Below, one piece after another: positions 22,488 through 31,057 of a stretch of 35,270 nt of DNA (positions are counted from its first letter, which is position 1; each line of letters starts with the position of its first letter). The position numbers and the translations under genes were made by a program. The notes beneath the pieces were generated by a model. It ran no database searches, had not been told where the DNA came from, and worked only from the letters and a program-made list of their open reading frames with translations. The stretch lies in NCBI GenBank assembly GCA_910588405.1, contig CAJUPT010000033.1, positions 1-35,270 of the forward strand, in the 5' to 3' direction. The stretch comes from an uncultured Lachnospiraceae bacterium. GTDB lineage: Bacteria > Bacillota > Clostridia > Lachnospirales > Lachnospiraceae.

Positions 22488-23810
22488 TCAGGATAACAGT
22501 TTGTTTCTGTACTGCCCCGGCGTCATGCCGATCATTTTCCTGAATACCTTCGTATAATGGCTTTGGCTTGCAAAGCCGCATTTCCGGCCGATTTCCCCCA
22601 CGCTCCACGCCCGGTTTTTCATCAATTCGATGGATTTTTCCACCCGAACCCGGGTCAGATAGTCGTTGACCGTCATATTCATATTTTCCTTAAACAAAGC
22701 GCACAGATAAGACTTGCTTAAGCTGACATGGCCGGCGATATCCTCTAAGGAAATCTCCTGCCCGAAATTCTGCCGGATATAATCAGTCACCGACCGGATC
22801 AGGCCGGTATGGGAGTCCTCGCCTGACTGGAAAATCATGTCCAGATAGTTGCAGATCGTCCCATAGGAGACGGCATAGATCTCCTCCGAGTTTTTCAGCC
22901 GCTCCGTCTCCTTTTCATATTGGCGCAGCATCTGCTGTGCCAGCTCCGCCTCAAGACCCGCCTCCGCGCAGGCTCTGGACACAAGCACCATAAAGTCTCT
23001 GACAATCCGCTTCGCCTCCGCCCTGTCATAGCCGGAAATAATTTCCATATCCGTATATAGAATCGGAAACATTTCCACGATTTTTTTCCTGTCCTCCATA
23101 CGGACATATTGGAGAAAATTCCGCTCCCGCTTCAGATAGACCGACCGGTCAAAGGCCGTATGCTCATAGGCTTTTTTTCTCTCCCGGATTTGGGACAGCA
23201 CCATATTCCGCCAGTTGAATTTATTTTTCTGATCGATCAGCAGGTAATAGCCGGTATCGCCAAAATGCTCCGCCACCACCTTTAAAAGCTCCGCCGCCGC
23301 CTGGCACTGGCGGACAGAAATCACCTTCAGCTCCCTGGCCCGGCTAAGCAGCTGCTCCGGCTGCCCCACATAGAGATGGAGGTTTTTGATCTCATTTAAA
23401 AACAGATGATCCGCCTTCCACAAAAGCACCTGTCCGCAGACGATCGCGCCCACCCTGGCCTGATCGATCTGAAGGGGCGACGCCCACATCACAAGTCCGG
23501 CATGGCAGCGAAAAAAATAGGGCTCATCCCATTTAAAGGCCTCTTTGCATGCTTTTTTGTAGCATTTTTCGCACCGCCTTCGCCCCTCCTTGGAGGACTG
23601 GATGTAGCGGCAGAATTCATTTTCTTCATACTGGGTGCTGGACAAGAAAGCTTCCCCGTCCATATTGACCGCCACCACGCTTAACTCTGTGGATATGGAA
23701 AAATTATCCATTATCTTCTGCAGCGTTTCCTTTTCCAGAGAAAGCTTATAAATATCCGAATTCAGGCTCTCCTGGAAGCCTTTTTTTCCCGGATTCAAAT
23801 AGCTGCCCAT
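22488..23810 (-). CDS. PocR-AraC family transcriptional regulator
   Basis: 440 residues. A PocR ligand-binding domain (about 25-190) has the characteristic Cys-rich core RRRCEKCYKKACKEA and RCHAGLVMWASPL. A linker follows, then a C-terminal AraC double helix-turn-helix (about 338-440) with ISLEDIAGHVSLSKSYL and a second helix pair VGEIGRKCGFASQSHYTKVF. PocR domains bind small metabolites and are often next to B12-dependent pathways. It is upstream of the corrinoid and mttB genes and is likely their activator. Start: ATG 23808-23810, after GGAGGTGG. A strong extended -10 lies about 55 nt upstream. Confidence 0.9.
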   Translation of the reverse strand: MGSYLNPGKKGFQESLNSDIYKLSLEKETLQKIMDNFSISTELSVVAVNMDGEAFLSSTQYEENEFCRYIQSSKEGRRRCEKCYKKACKEAFKWDEPYFFRCHAGLVMWASPLQIDQARVGAIVCGQVLLWKADHLFLNEIKNLHLYVGQPEQLLSRARELKVISVRQCQAAAELLKVVAEHFGDTGYYLLIDQKNKFNWRNMVLSQIRERKKAYEHTAFDRSVYLKRERNFLQYVRMEDRKKIVEMFPILYTDMEIISGYDRAEAKRIVRDFMVLVSRACAEAGLEAELAQQMLRQYEKETERLKNSEEIYAVSYGTICNYLDMIFQSGEDSHTGLIRSVTDYIRQNFGQEISLEDIAGHVSLSKSYLCALFKENMNMTVNDYLTRVRVEKSIELMKNRAWSVGEIGRKCGFASQSHYTKVFRKMIGMTPGQYRNKLLS

Positions 23811-23863
23811 CTTTCCACCTCCACGCGGCTTGCATAGTCATGATTCCGTGGCCTCTTTTTTCC

Positions 23864-23872
23864 ATTATATCA
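23864..23872 (-). promoter_or_regulatory. Extended -10 promoter of the PocR-AraC gene
   Basis: Minus strand TGATATAAT, a TGn-TATAAT extended -10. No clear -35 box at the normal distance, which suits an extended -10 promoter. Confidence 0.55.
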
Positions 23873-23918
23873 GAAAAACAAAGCAAGCACACAGCCTATT
23901 TCCGAAAGATACGGCGCG

Positions 23919-24860
23919 TCACCATATAATTTCTGTCCCCTCCCCAAACCGCCAGAAGCAGCGCCCGTAAGGAAAGACATTAAAAAAGCAGACTGCCCTG
24001 TTTTCCCCATCCGTCAGGACTTCATAGCGGAGAAAAGTAAGAAAATCCCAGGAATATCCCATCAGGTTCCCCGCTTCAAAATAAGCCTCCTGGTCATTGA
24101 AGCCATCACTCTCCATCAATGACCGGACAAGGACAGACCACTCCTGGTCCATGGCCTGGTAATCACAGGCATAACCTATCTCCTGAATATCACACCCCAG
24201 GTATTCCGCCCACTTTTCCCCGCATTTTTCCGCTTCCCACTCATCTTTCAGACCCCATTCGACCTGAAACTCCCCGTCGTCATTAAAGCTGTAAATCCCT
24301 TCGGGAAATGAGTACCGCCCGATATCGCCCCATTCCTTCGCCAAACCTGTGTCCAGCTGAATGACCCCCAGTAAAGACCCGGTCTCATCGTCCATGTACC
24401 AGGTGAGCAGATAGCCTTCCACCTCAAAGGAGCCATACCAGACCAGCATGGAACGGCCACTGTCCTCCCGGTCTATAAAAAACATCGTCTCCGCTGAAAA
24501 GGCGTTGATCGGTTCCGTCCCAAAATCCATCAGAACCCCCATTTCCTTAAGCTTTTGCAATTCCTTCTCCGCCTGGCCGGCCGCCTCCCGTTCCGACCCA
24601 AAGCCTTTACCGCCAGATACCTTCAGCATGGTAGTCGGCCCATTGTGAAACAGCGCCACCTTTTCCAAAAGCGCCATGCCCTCCGGCGCCTCTGCCACTA
24701 CGGACTGAGCCGTCTGAATATGGAATGTCCCCGTCTGTTTCTCATCCTGCCACGCAAGAAGCTTCGAGGGCAGCTGCCAGCACAGCGCCAGAGCCAGCAA
24801 AAGGCTCAGAACGGACAGCAGATAGCCGGCCGCCGAGCCCGATGATCCCGTTTTTTTCAT
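23919..24860 (-). CDS. Exported or membrane-anchored protein of unknown function
   Basis: 313 residues, unrecognised. MKKTGSSGSAAG is followed by one hydrophobic segment (about 13-33), then a soluble, acidic domain with no Cys lipobox. Aromatic residues are frequent (WYGSFEVEGYLLTWYMDDETG). It lies 39 nt downstream of a histidine kinase gene in the same direction and probably belongs to that operon. Proteins in this position often tune or report to the kinase, but that is inference. Start: ATG 24858-24860, five bases after GGAGG; a TTG four codons upstream is discounted. Confidence 0.65.
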   Translation of the reverse strand: MKKTGSSGSAAGYLLSVLSLLLALALCWQLPSKLLAWQDEKQTGTFHIQTAQSVVAEAPEGMALLEKVALFHNGPTTMLKVSGGKGFGSEREAAGQAEKELQKLKEMGVLMDFGTEPINAFSAETMFFIDREDSGRSMLVWYGSFEVEGYLLTWYMDDETGSLLGVIQLDTGLAKEWGDIGRYSFPEGIYSFNDDGEFQVEWGLKDEWEAEKCGEKWAEYLGCDIQEIGYACDYQAMDQEWSVLVRSLMESDGFNDQEAYFEAGNLMGYSWDFLTFLRYEVLTDGENRAVCFFNVFPYGRCFWRFGEGTEIIW

Positions 24861-24899
24861 TGTTCCCTCCAAGAATAATATACATTTGCACTAAATTGC

Positions 24900-26336
24900 T
24901 CACAGCGAAGCTTCTTTCACTGTATTTACAGGCGCGTCTGGCAGAAACACACGCACAACGGTTCCTTTTCCCACCGCGCTTTTAAAGGTCATAAGACCGC
25001 CGTGCCGCGCCACGATCTCCTGGCAGATAGACAGCCCAAGCCCTGCGCCGCCCTGCTGCCTGGCCCGGGATTTATCCACCATATAGAAAGGGTCCGTGAT
25101 GTTTTTCAGCTCTTCCTCCGGGATTCCCTTCCCGGTATCCCTGACATAATAAGAAAACCCCTTCGCTTCCCGCAGTCCCAGCAGGTACAAAAATCCAGGC
25201 TGTCCCTCCATGGCCTTCCGCCCGTTATCAATCAAGTTCATTAAAACAGTTTTCATCAGATCCGGCTCCATGGAAACCATTTCATCCTCCACATTCACCT
25301 TTAACGTAAGCCCCTGCCGTTTAAGCGCCGGCTGCAGAACGCCCTGGATCTCCCCTGCCAGCCAGCGGGCATTGACTTTAAAAAGTTTCAGTTCCTGATG
25401 GCCGGCCACCAGAAGCTCCAGCAGCTTTAAGGAGAGCGCTTCCAGCCGCCTCCCCTCCTTAAAAATATAATTGGCGGCCTGGAACCGCTCCTCCTGGCTC
25501 ATCTCCTGGGATCTGAGCATGTCCGCATAGCCGATCATAGAGGTCAGCGGCGTTTTCAGCTCGTGGGCAAAGCTGCCGATAAACTCCTCCTGCCGCCTGG
25601 CCATATCGTTCAGCTCCTGGAACTGCTCCTCCAGATGGTCGGCCATATTATTGAAATCCGCAGCCAATGCGCCCAGCTCATCCCGGCTGTCTACGTTAGC
25701 CCGCACCTTCAAATTTCCCTGGGCGATCCGCCTTGTCGTTCTGGACAGCCTGCGAAGGGGCCTCATCAGCCAGACCGCCAGCACATAGCAGCAAAAGCTC
25801 TGGGCCAGCAGAAGCCAGAGCAGCCACCTTCTGTAAATACGGTACTGGGCATTCCGCTCATCAAACAGCGCAGAGATATCCCGGATGCTTTCCAGGTACA
25901 GAAAGTCCTGGTCCAGCCGGATTACGCTGGCCGTCTGTAATTCATACCCTTCCTCATTTTGCCGCAGCATATAGCCCCGTTTTCCCGGCGCTATCCCGTC
26001 CAGCAAACCGCTGTCCGGCGCTGCCTGGGCACTGTCAAACAATACTCTTTTTCCGCTGTCAGACAGCCGTATGCGCAAAGCCTTCCCCGACATCTGCTCC
26101 GACATGGCCCTGGCCGCCTGCTCTGCCTGTATCTCCAGCGGGTCCGTACTTTGCACCGTGGTGTTCCAGGCTGCGGCGAAGGAATACTGGAGCATCTGGT
26201 TTTCCTCCACCGCATTGGCCACCTCCCGCTGATAGGAGGCTTGAAAAAATGCCTGGATCAGCAGATAGCCGCCCGCGCTGAATATGGCCAGCGTAATCAG
26301 CATCGTGGAAAAAAAGATTTTCCAGGAAAATTTCAT
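24900..26336 (-). CDS. Membrane sensor histidine kinase
   Basis: 478 residues. Membrane segments at about 8-28 and 170-190 enclose an extracytoplasmic sensor of about 140 residues. HAMP (about 190-245) with LGALAADFNNMADHLEEQ, HisKA with GSFAHELKTPLTSMIGY (His258), N box LMNLIDNGRKAM, DTGKGIPEEE and G box GGAGLGLSICQEI. Its ATG overlaps the regulator stop by four bases (ATGA), so the two are translationally coupled. Typical sensor/regulator pairs of this build watch envelope stress or antimicrobial peptides, but no signal can be assigned. Start ATG 26334-26336. Confidence 0.92.
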   Translation of the reverse strand: MKFSWKIFFSTMLITLAIFSAGGYLLIQAFFQASYQREVANAVEENQMLQYSFAAAWNTTVQSTDPLEIQAEQAARAMSEQMSGKALRIRLSDSGKRVLFDSAQAAPDSGLLDGIAPGKRGYMLRQNEEGYELQTASVIRLDQDFLYLESIRDISALFDERNAQYRIYRRWLLWLLLAQSFCCYVLAVWLMRPLRRLSRTTRRIAQGNLKVRANVDSRDELGALAADFNNMADHLEEQFQELNDMARRQEEFIGSFAHELKTPLTSMIGYADMLRSQEMSQEERFQAANYIFKEGRRLEALSLKLLELLVAGHQELKLFKVNARWLAGEIQGVLQPALKRQGLTLKVNVEDEMVSMEPDLMKTVLMNLIDNGRKAMEGQPGFLYLLGLREAKGFSYYVRDTGKGIPEEELKNITDPFYMVDKSRARQQGGAGLGLSICQEIVARHGGLMTFKSAVGKGTVVRVFLPDAPVNTVKEASL

Positions 26337-26995
26337 GTATTCCTGTCCTCCAGGCGGTATCCCACCTTGTAAATAGTTACAATCCTCTGCTCTAACCCCA
26401 CCTTTTTGCGCATCCTCTGTACATGCAGATCCACGGTTCGGCTGTCGCCCATATAAGTGCCGCCCCAGACCCGTTCATAGATCGTCTCCCGGTACAGAGC
26501 AATGTTTTTATTGCGCACAAATAAGAGCAGCAGGTCATATTCCTTTTTCGTCAGGCTGATCTCCTGCCCGCCCCGCTTTACCGTACGGGAGACCGTGTCG
26601 ATGACCAGGTCGTCCAACGTCAGCACAGTCTCCGTTTTATGATAGCGCCGCAGTACCGTCTCCACCCGGGCCAGCAGCTCGATCACCTCAAAAGGCTTCG
26701 TCAGATAATCGTCAGCCCCGAGCCGAAGCCCCTTTACCCGGTCGGCTACAGAGGTTTTGGCCGTCAGAAAAATCACCGGAATCCCCAGCGGCGCGATATA
26801 TTCCATCAACTCAAAGCCGTCCGCCTTCGGCAGCATAACATCTAAAAGGATCAGGTCATAAACCCTCCCGTCCAGCGCCTCCACCGCCGCCGCGCCGTCA
26901 TAGACGCAGTCCGTCTGGTATCCCGCCTTTCGCAAATTCATCTCGATCAGTCCCGAAATGGCTTTTTCATCCTCTACAACCAGTATTTTGACCAT
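26333..26995 (-). CDS. OmpR-family response regulator
   Basis: 220 residues. Receiver domain (about 1-120) with the acidic pair at 8-9, phosphorylated Asp52 (LLDVMLP), and LTKPFE containing the conserved Lys. The C-terminal winged helix (about 125-218) ends with VDLHVQRMRKKV and IVTIYKVGYRLE. It pairs with the kinase at 24900-26336. Start: ATG 26993-26995 (MVKILVVEDE); the open frame upstream (to 27055) lacks a ribosome site and would precede the normal start of the fold. Confidence 0.95.
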   Translation of the reverse strand: MVKILVVEDEKAISGLIEMNLRKAGYQTDCVYDGAAAVEALDGRVYDLILLDVMLPKADGFELMEYIAPLGIPVIFLTAKTSVADRVKGLRLGADDYLTKPFEVIELLARVETVLRRYHKTETVLTLDDLVIDTVSRTVKRGGQEISLTKKEYDLLLLFVRNKNIALYRETIYERVWGGTYMGDSRTVDLHVQRMRKKVGLEQRIVTIYKVGYRLEDRNT

Positions 26996-27211
26996 TGTTC
27001 CCCACCTGCCGGCTGCCATTGATCCCGCCATCAATATTTTTATCCACACTCCCATGTAAGGAGTGACCTAAGCAGCGCACCCTTTTATCCGATGCATGAC
27101 TGAAAGCGGGTTATGATTTATTATGCTTTCAGAATCATTTCATGTATTCATAATAATTTATAACAGACTTGCATCATAGTTGTATCCATTATACGCCGCA
27201 GGCGTATCTTG
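26996..27211. other. Intergenic region between azlD and the two-component system
   Basis: 216 nt with two inverted repeats: CTGAAAGC/GCTTTCAG (27100-27107 and 27125-27132, 17-nt spacing) and ATACGCC/GGCGTAT (27191-27197 and 27201-27207, loop of three). The second is close to the azlD stop but lacks a U-run. The first is a candidate operator. No strong promoter was found. Confidence 0.4.
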
Positions 27212-27529
27212 TCACATCATCCAGGCCATCATCCGTTCCGCCGCAAACACCGCGCCGCAGGCGCAGACCGCCACGGTAACCAGGCTCTTTTCCTTGTAAG
27301 CCATAAACAAAGCCGCCGCCATCCCTGCCGCTGCCGACAGCACAGAGGAGGTGGAATACAGAATCGCAGGAAAGGTCATGGCCGCCAGACAGGCATAGGG
27401 GACATAATACAAAAAGGAAAGAAAAAAAGGATTTGTAATTTCTTTTTTCATCAGGACCAGCGGCAGCATCCGGATTAGATAGGTGACGCCTGCCATCACA
27501 AGGATGTAAAGATAAATGTTATGATTCAC
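27212..27529 (-). CDS. azlD: AzlD-type branched-chain amino acid transport subunit
   Basis: 105 residues with about four membrane helices, starting MNHNIYLYILVMAGVTYLIR and containing the conserved RMLPLVLMKKEI and YVPYACLAAMTFPAIL. AzlD works with AzlC to export branched-chain amino acids and toxic analogues. The gene overlaps azlC by 11 nt, which points to coupled translation. Start ATG 27527-27529. Confidence 0.92.
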   Translation of the reverse strand: MNHNIYLYILVMAGVTYLIRMLPLVLMKKEITNPFFLSFLYYVPYACLAAMTFPAILYSTSSVLSAAAGMAAALFMAYKEKSLVTVAVCACGAVFAAERMMAWMM

Positions 27530-28235
27530 TTTTTTCCTCCTCCTTTACCGGGCAGAAAACCGCCGCAGTCCCTGCCGCAGCCACCGTCACAATAATAATC
27601 ATAAATCCTGTCGAAACTTTTTTCAAAAACGGTATGGTTTGGAACAGCGTGCTCAGCGCCATGCTGCCAAGCACCACCCACAGTACCGCCCGGTTTTTTT
27701 TCGCCGCCGGAATAATCACCGCCAGAAACATGCCGTACAGGGCAATCCCCAGCGCGCTGGTAACAAATCCCGGCAAAAGGCTGCCGGAAACCGCTCCTAA
27801 CATGGTTCCGACCGTCCATCCGGGAATAGCCATGCTCATGGCTCCATAGGAATACCAAGGGCTGACCCGCCCTGCCTGGGAAGCAGTCACGCCGAAAATC
27901 TCATCGGTGATGCCGAAAGCCACCAGATACCGGTGGAACTGGGGAACGCCCCGTTCCAGCTTCTGGGAGATAGAAAAAGACATCAGACAGTACCGCAGGT
28001 TGATGGTCAGCTGGGTCAGCGCCATCTCCAGATAGGAGCTGCCTGCTATAATCAGGTTCAGCCCCGCCACCTGCCCCGCCGAGGTCAGGTTCAGCAAGGA
28101 CAAAAGGGTGGCCTGTCCCACGCTTAAGCCTCCTGCTGCCGCCAGCATACCAAAAGAAAAGGACACCGCAAAGTATCCCAGCCCGATGGGAATCCCGTCA
28201 CGGATTCCTTTTATAAAACTTTCCCTGTTCATCAT
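27519..28235 (-). CDS. azlC: AzlC-type branched-chain amino acid transporter
   Basis: 238 residues, about six to eight helices. The family motif FIKGIRDGIPIGLGYFAVSFSFG starts the protein, followed by LLSLLNLTSAGQVAGLN and the RYCLMSFSISQKL segment typical of AzlC. It forms the exporter with AzlD. Two ATGs in tandem (28235 and 28232) follow AAGAGG, and the second has better spacing. It lies 80 nt after the DNA glycosylase gene; the gap holds a short CCCCGGGAGGGG structure. Confidence 0.92.
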   Translation of the reverse strand: MMNRESFIKGIRDGIPIGLGYFAVSFSFGMLAAAGGLSVGQATLLSLLNLTSAGQVAGLNLIIAGSSYLEMALTQLTINLRYCLMSFSISQKLERGVPQFHRYLVAFGITDEIFGVTASQAGRVSPWYSYGAMSMAIPGWTVGTMLGAVSGSLLPGFVTSALGIALYGMFLAVIIPAAKKNRAVLWVVLGSMALSTLFQTIPFLKKVSTGFMIIIVTVAAAGTAAVFCPVKEEEKSES

Positions 28236-28315
28236 TTTTCCTCTTAAGATTTATAATTTTGCAGCTCCCCTCCCGGGGCTTTGCCATTTTTCACGCGACA
28301 TTTGGCACCGCCCTG

Positions 28316-29227
28316 TCACATTTTCCCGGAAGTTTCGTAGTAAAACATATACTGCTGCATCACCCCCGCGCAGCCCTTATACCGCCGCATCGGAAACCCT
28401 TTGGGATAATGCCGCTCCAAAATCTTTTTAATCCAGGTGTCCACAGGAAAGGCATCGATCTGGTGAAGCCCAAACAGCTGAATGCAATTTGCCACCTTGT
28501 CCCCGATCCCATAGATCCCTGTCAGCTCCTTATGTACTTTTTCCTGCCCCTTCAGGCTGCGCAGGCGGCCTAAATCCACAGCGCCTTCCGCTACGGCAGC
28601 CCCCAGGGCCGCAATATATTTGTCCCTGTAGCCCAGCCCCATATCCTTTAATGCACCCAGATCTGCCAATGCCTCCGGCTTCGGCATCCCATAATAGCAT
28701 TTCCCTTCGGCAGTTTCCCGCTGTTCCCCGAAATTCTCACAGAGCCGTTCCACACACCGGCAAATCCGCTTCATATTATTATTCTGGCTGATCAGGAAAG
28801 TAACCATCACTTCCCACAAGTCCTGATTCAGAATCCTGATTCCGCCGCCATAATCAGCGGCCTGCTGCAAATAACGGTCTCTTTTGCCGATTTTAGCAAT
28901 AAACTGGCCGTAATCCGCGCCCAGGTCAAAATAATCGAACCAGAACTCCTCAAATTCCTGCTCCCCGCAGAAGAAACGGAACCAGTCTCCTTCCTGCTCC
29001 ACCTCCACATACCGGTCAGCCGCCGTTACGGCATACCGGACAGGCCCTGATGCACCACTGTCCGTTTCACCAGAGCAATTGCCGGCTCCGCCAGAACGAT
29101 TACTGTCATATGCTTTCACAGAGCTGTCCTCCGGCAGTATGCTCCGGGATAAGGCTTTCATGCGGAAGCACTGGCCTGATTCGGCGATCTGCCTTAAATC
29201 AAAATGAGATATCTGCTTTTCAACCAT
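28316..29227 (-). CDS. 8-oxoguanine DNA glycosylase, OGG1/HhH-GPD type
   Basis: 303 residues. The C-terminal helix-hairpin-helix GPD motif reads LTGIYGIGDKVANCI...DAFPVDTWIKK. Lys244 and Asp263 are 19 residues apart, as in human OGG1 (Lys249 and Asp268), so it should be a bifunctional glycosylase/lyase. An asparagine triplet occurs in FLISQNNN. The N-terminal OGG_N-like domain contains ISHFDLRQIAESGQCFRM. Between residues about 30 and 68 there is an insertion rich in Ser, Gly and Asp. Start: ATG 29225-29227 with GGAG seven bases upstream; the frame is open 17 codons further. It is 60 nt downstream of the GT-C gene in the same operon direction, with no functional connection evident. Confidence 0.9.
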   Translation of the reverse strand: MVEKQISHFDLRQIAESGQCFRMKALSRSILPEDSSVKAYDSNRSGGAGNCSGETDSGASGPVRYAVTAADRYVEVEQEGDWFRFFCGEQEFEEFWFDYFDLGADYGQFIAKIGKRDRYLQQAADYGGGIRILNQDLWEVMVTFLISQNNNMKRICRCVERLCENFGEQRETAEGKCYYGMPKPEALADLGALKDMGLGYRDKYIAALGAAVAEGAVDLGRLRSLKGQEKVHKELTGIYGIGDKVANCIQLFGLHQIDAFPVDTWIKKILERHYPKGFPMRRYKGCAGVMQQYMFYYETSGKM

Positions 29228-29287
29228 CCAAACACTCCGAATTCCGTATTTTACCTGCCCGGCGCGCTTCCTGCACACACAGCGGCT

Positions 29288-31033
29288 CTATTCTCTTCTG
29301 AACACCGTCCTGACCGGGCATCCGTCCACCTTGATCTGATACCAGGACTCCATCCCCTCGCTGCCCTGCGGCAGACCGCCCAGCGCTCCGGCATGGTACC
29401 CGTGGACATAGTATTCCGCCTCTTCCATCGTACCTACCCGGTCAATCCGGCCTCTGTCCTCCTCTGAAAGCAGCGGCAGGCTGAAATCTGTCAGCAGGAA
29501 AATCTTAATCCTTTCCCTGCCGTCATGGGCACAGATATAATTTAATGCATCCTTTTCTGACACACCCCAATAGTCCTTGTCAAACCTGGGCAGCGCCCAC
29601 TCCCGGGCCAGCTCGTTAAAATATACATAATCATAGGGATGGTTTCTGCCGATCCACAAAACAGTGCTGAAAAACCCGGCGGCTGTCACAGTCCACAGGC
29701 AGCATAAACCGGCGGCTCTTACCTTTCCCGCTTTTTTCCTGAGCCACTCCTGGCAATACTCCACGAAAAACAGCGCAAAGAGGCAGCAAAGCGGATAAAG
29801 AAAATAAAAATGCCTCCACCCGTTATAAAGGGTCGGCTTCATCAAAATCACATAAACCAGCGGCAGTACAAGCAGCAGCCAGGCCAGCAGCCGGTTCCCA
29901 AGAAACGCTCCGTCAGGACGCCGTTCCTTTCCCGGCTCTCCGGCTTCCGCCCCAAGTACGCACGCCGTCAGCCTGATCCTGTCCCCGCATACCGCGCCTA
30001 ACCCGCACACCAACAGCACCGCCGTCTCCCGGCAGAAGCCGCACACTGCCATCACCAGCGTAACGGCCGGGATCGTAATCCCCATCCAGACCGGCAGATA
30101 ATGCCAGGGGATCTCCTCCCGGGTAATATACCGGCCCATATAATAATTGTAATCATTCCAGACGGAATAATCGGAGAAATGCTCTATGATCTCCCGCATC
30201 CGCCCCAAAGGATGATCCCAGGTAATCGGCGTAAACAAAATGTAAAAAGACAGGCACAACATTCCTGCCGCCAGGCAGTAGCCCAGCTGGCGAACCCATG
30301 TGGGCAGCCCCGTCCCGAAACCAGCCTGCGGCTTCCGTAATCCGGAATCTTTTTCCACGAATCTTCTGGCAAATGCAATGAGCAAACACAATGCCGGCAG
30401 ATACGCCCCAACCATACGCACATTGGCACACAGCGCAGAGCAAAAGGCCAGCCCCGCCATATTCCTCACTGTGGAACATTTGATAAACCGGATGCCAAAA
30501 TACAGACTGGCCACAAACAGGGAAAGAAAAACCAAATCCTTCGGATTATAAAAAGCGTCTGCCAGAATCCTGGGGGACAGCACGAGAAAAAGCACGCCCA
30601 CAAGGGAAAGCCCGGTTCCAAAACCCAGCTCCCGGCACAAAAAATAAAAGAACACACTACCCACAAAAAACAACAGGAAATTATAAAAATGCCGCAGCTC
30701 ATACACATCGGACAGCGGCATCGCAAATCCTGTCAGATGCTCCGCAGCTACACAGGGAAGCATAACGGCCACGCCGTAATACCGGTCCTGGTACTCCGAA
30801 AGGGGCTGCAGCTGGGAAAAATCTACGGTGTCAGTCACCACATCCCGGAGAGAGGGGTTGAGGTGCAGCCAGGTAATCAGACTGCTCTTTCGCTCCACCG
30901 GCTCATCCACGCCGATTCCATAATCCCGGAATACGGTGCAGCCATACAAAAAGAAAAGGAGGAAAAACAGAATCACTACCCCATTCCTTTTCCACCAGGA
31001 TTTTTTCCATAGTCCATTCTCCGCCAAACTCAT
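29288..31033 (-). CDS. GT-C glycosyltransferase (ArnT/PMT-like)
   Basis: 581 residues with about eleven to thirteen membrane helices. The first extracytoplasmic loop carries GIGVDEPVER (Asp43-Glu44), the position of the catalytic acid in protein-mannosyltransferase-like enzymes. Later motifs are NPKDLVFLSLF, YNGWRHFYFLYP and HPYDYVYFNELA, which recur in polyprenyl-phosphate-sugar transferases. It should move a sugar from a lipid carrier to a lipid, protein or glycan outside the membrane. A hydrophilic insertion lies around residues 350-380. Start: ATG 31031-31033, after AGGAGG. It follows the SDR gene by 24 nt and is probably the acceptor-modifying part of that operon. Confidence 0.8.
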   Translation of the reverse strand: MSLAENGLWKKSWWKRNGVVILFFLLFFLYGCTVFRDYGIGVDEPVERKSSLITWLHLNPSLRDVVTDTVDFSQLQPLSEYQDRYYGVAVMLPCVAAEHLTGFAMPLSDVYELRHFYNFLLFFVGSVFFYFLCRELGFGTGLSLVGVLFLVLSPRILADAFYNPKDLVFLSLFVASLYFGIRFIKCSTVRNMAGLAFCSALCANVRMVGAYLPALCLLIAFARRFVEKDSGLRKPQAGFGTGLPTWVRQLGYCLAAGMLCLSFYILFTPITWDHPLGRMREIIEHFSDYSVWNDYNYYMGRYITREEIPWHYLPVWMGITIPAVTLVMAVCGFCRETAVLLVCGLGAVCGDRIRLTACVLGAEAGEPGKERRPDGAFLGNRLLAWLLLVLPLVYVILMKPTLYNGWRHFYFLYPLCCLFALFFVEYCQEWLRKKAGKVRAAGLCCLWTVTAAGFFSTVLWIGRNHPYDYVYFNELAREWALPRFDKDYWGVSEKDALNYICAHDGRERIKIFLLTDFSLPLLSEEDRGRIDRVGTMEEAEYYVHGYHAGALGGLPQGSEGMESWYQIKVDGCPVRTVFRRE

Positions 31034-31057
31034 ACGTCCCTCCTGGCTGTCAGCCCG

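Noticed and set aside
27191..27207. ATACGCC/GGCGTAT hairpin as azlD terminator
   Set aside because: No U-run follows on the minus strand; recorded only as an inverted repeat.
28236..28315. Third copy of the 103-nt element
   Set aside because: Only a short GC-rich piece resembles copy B, and the arms and motif are missing.
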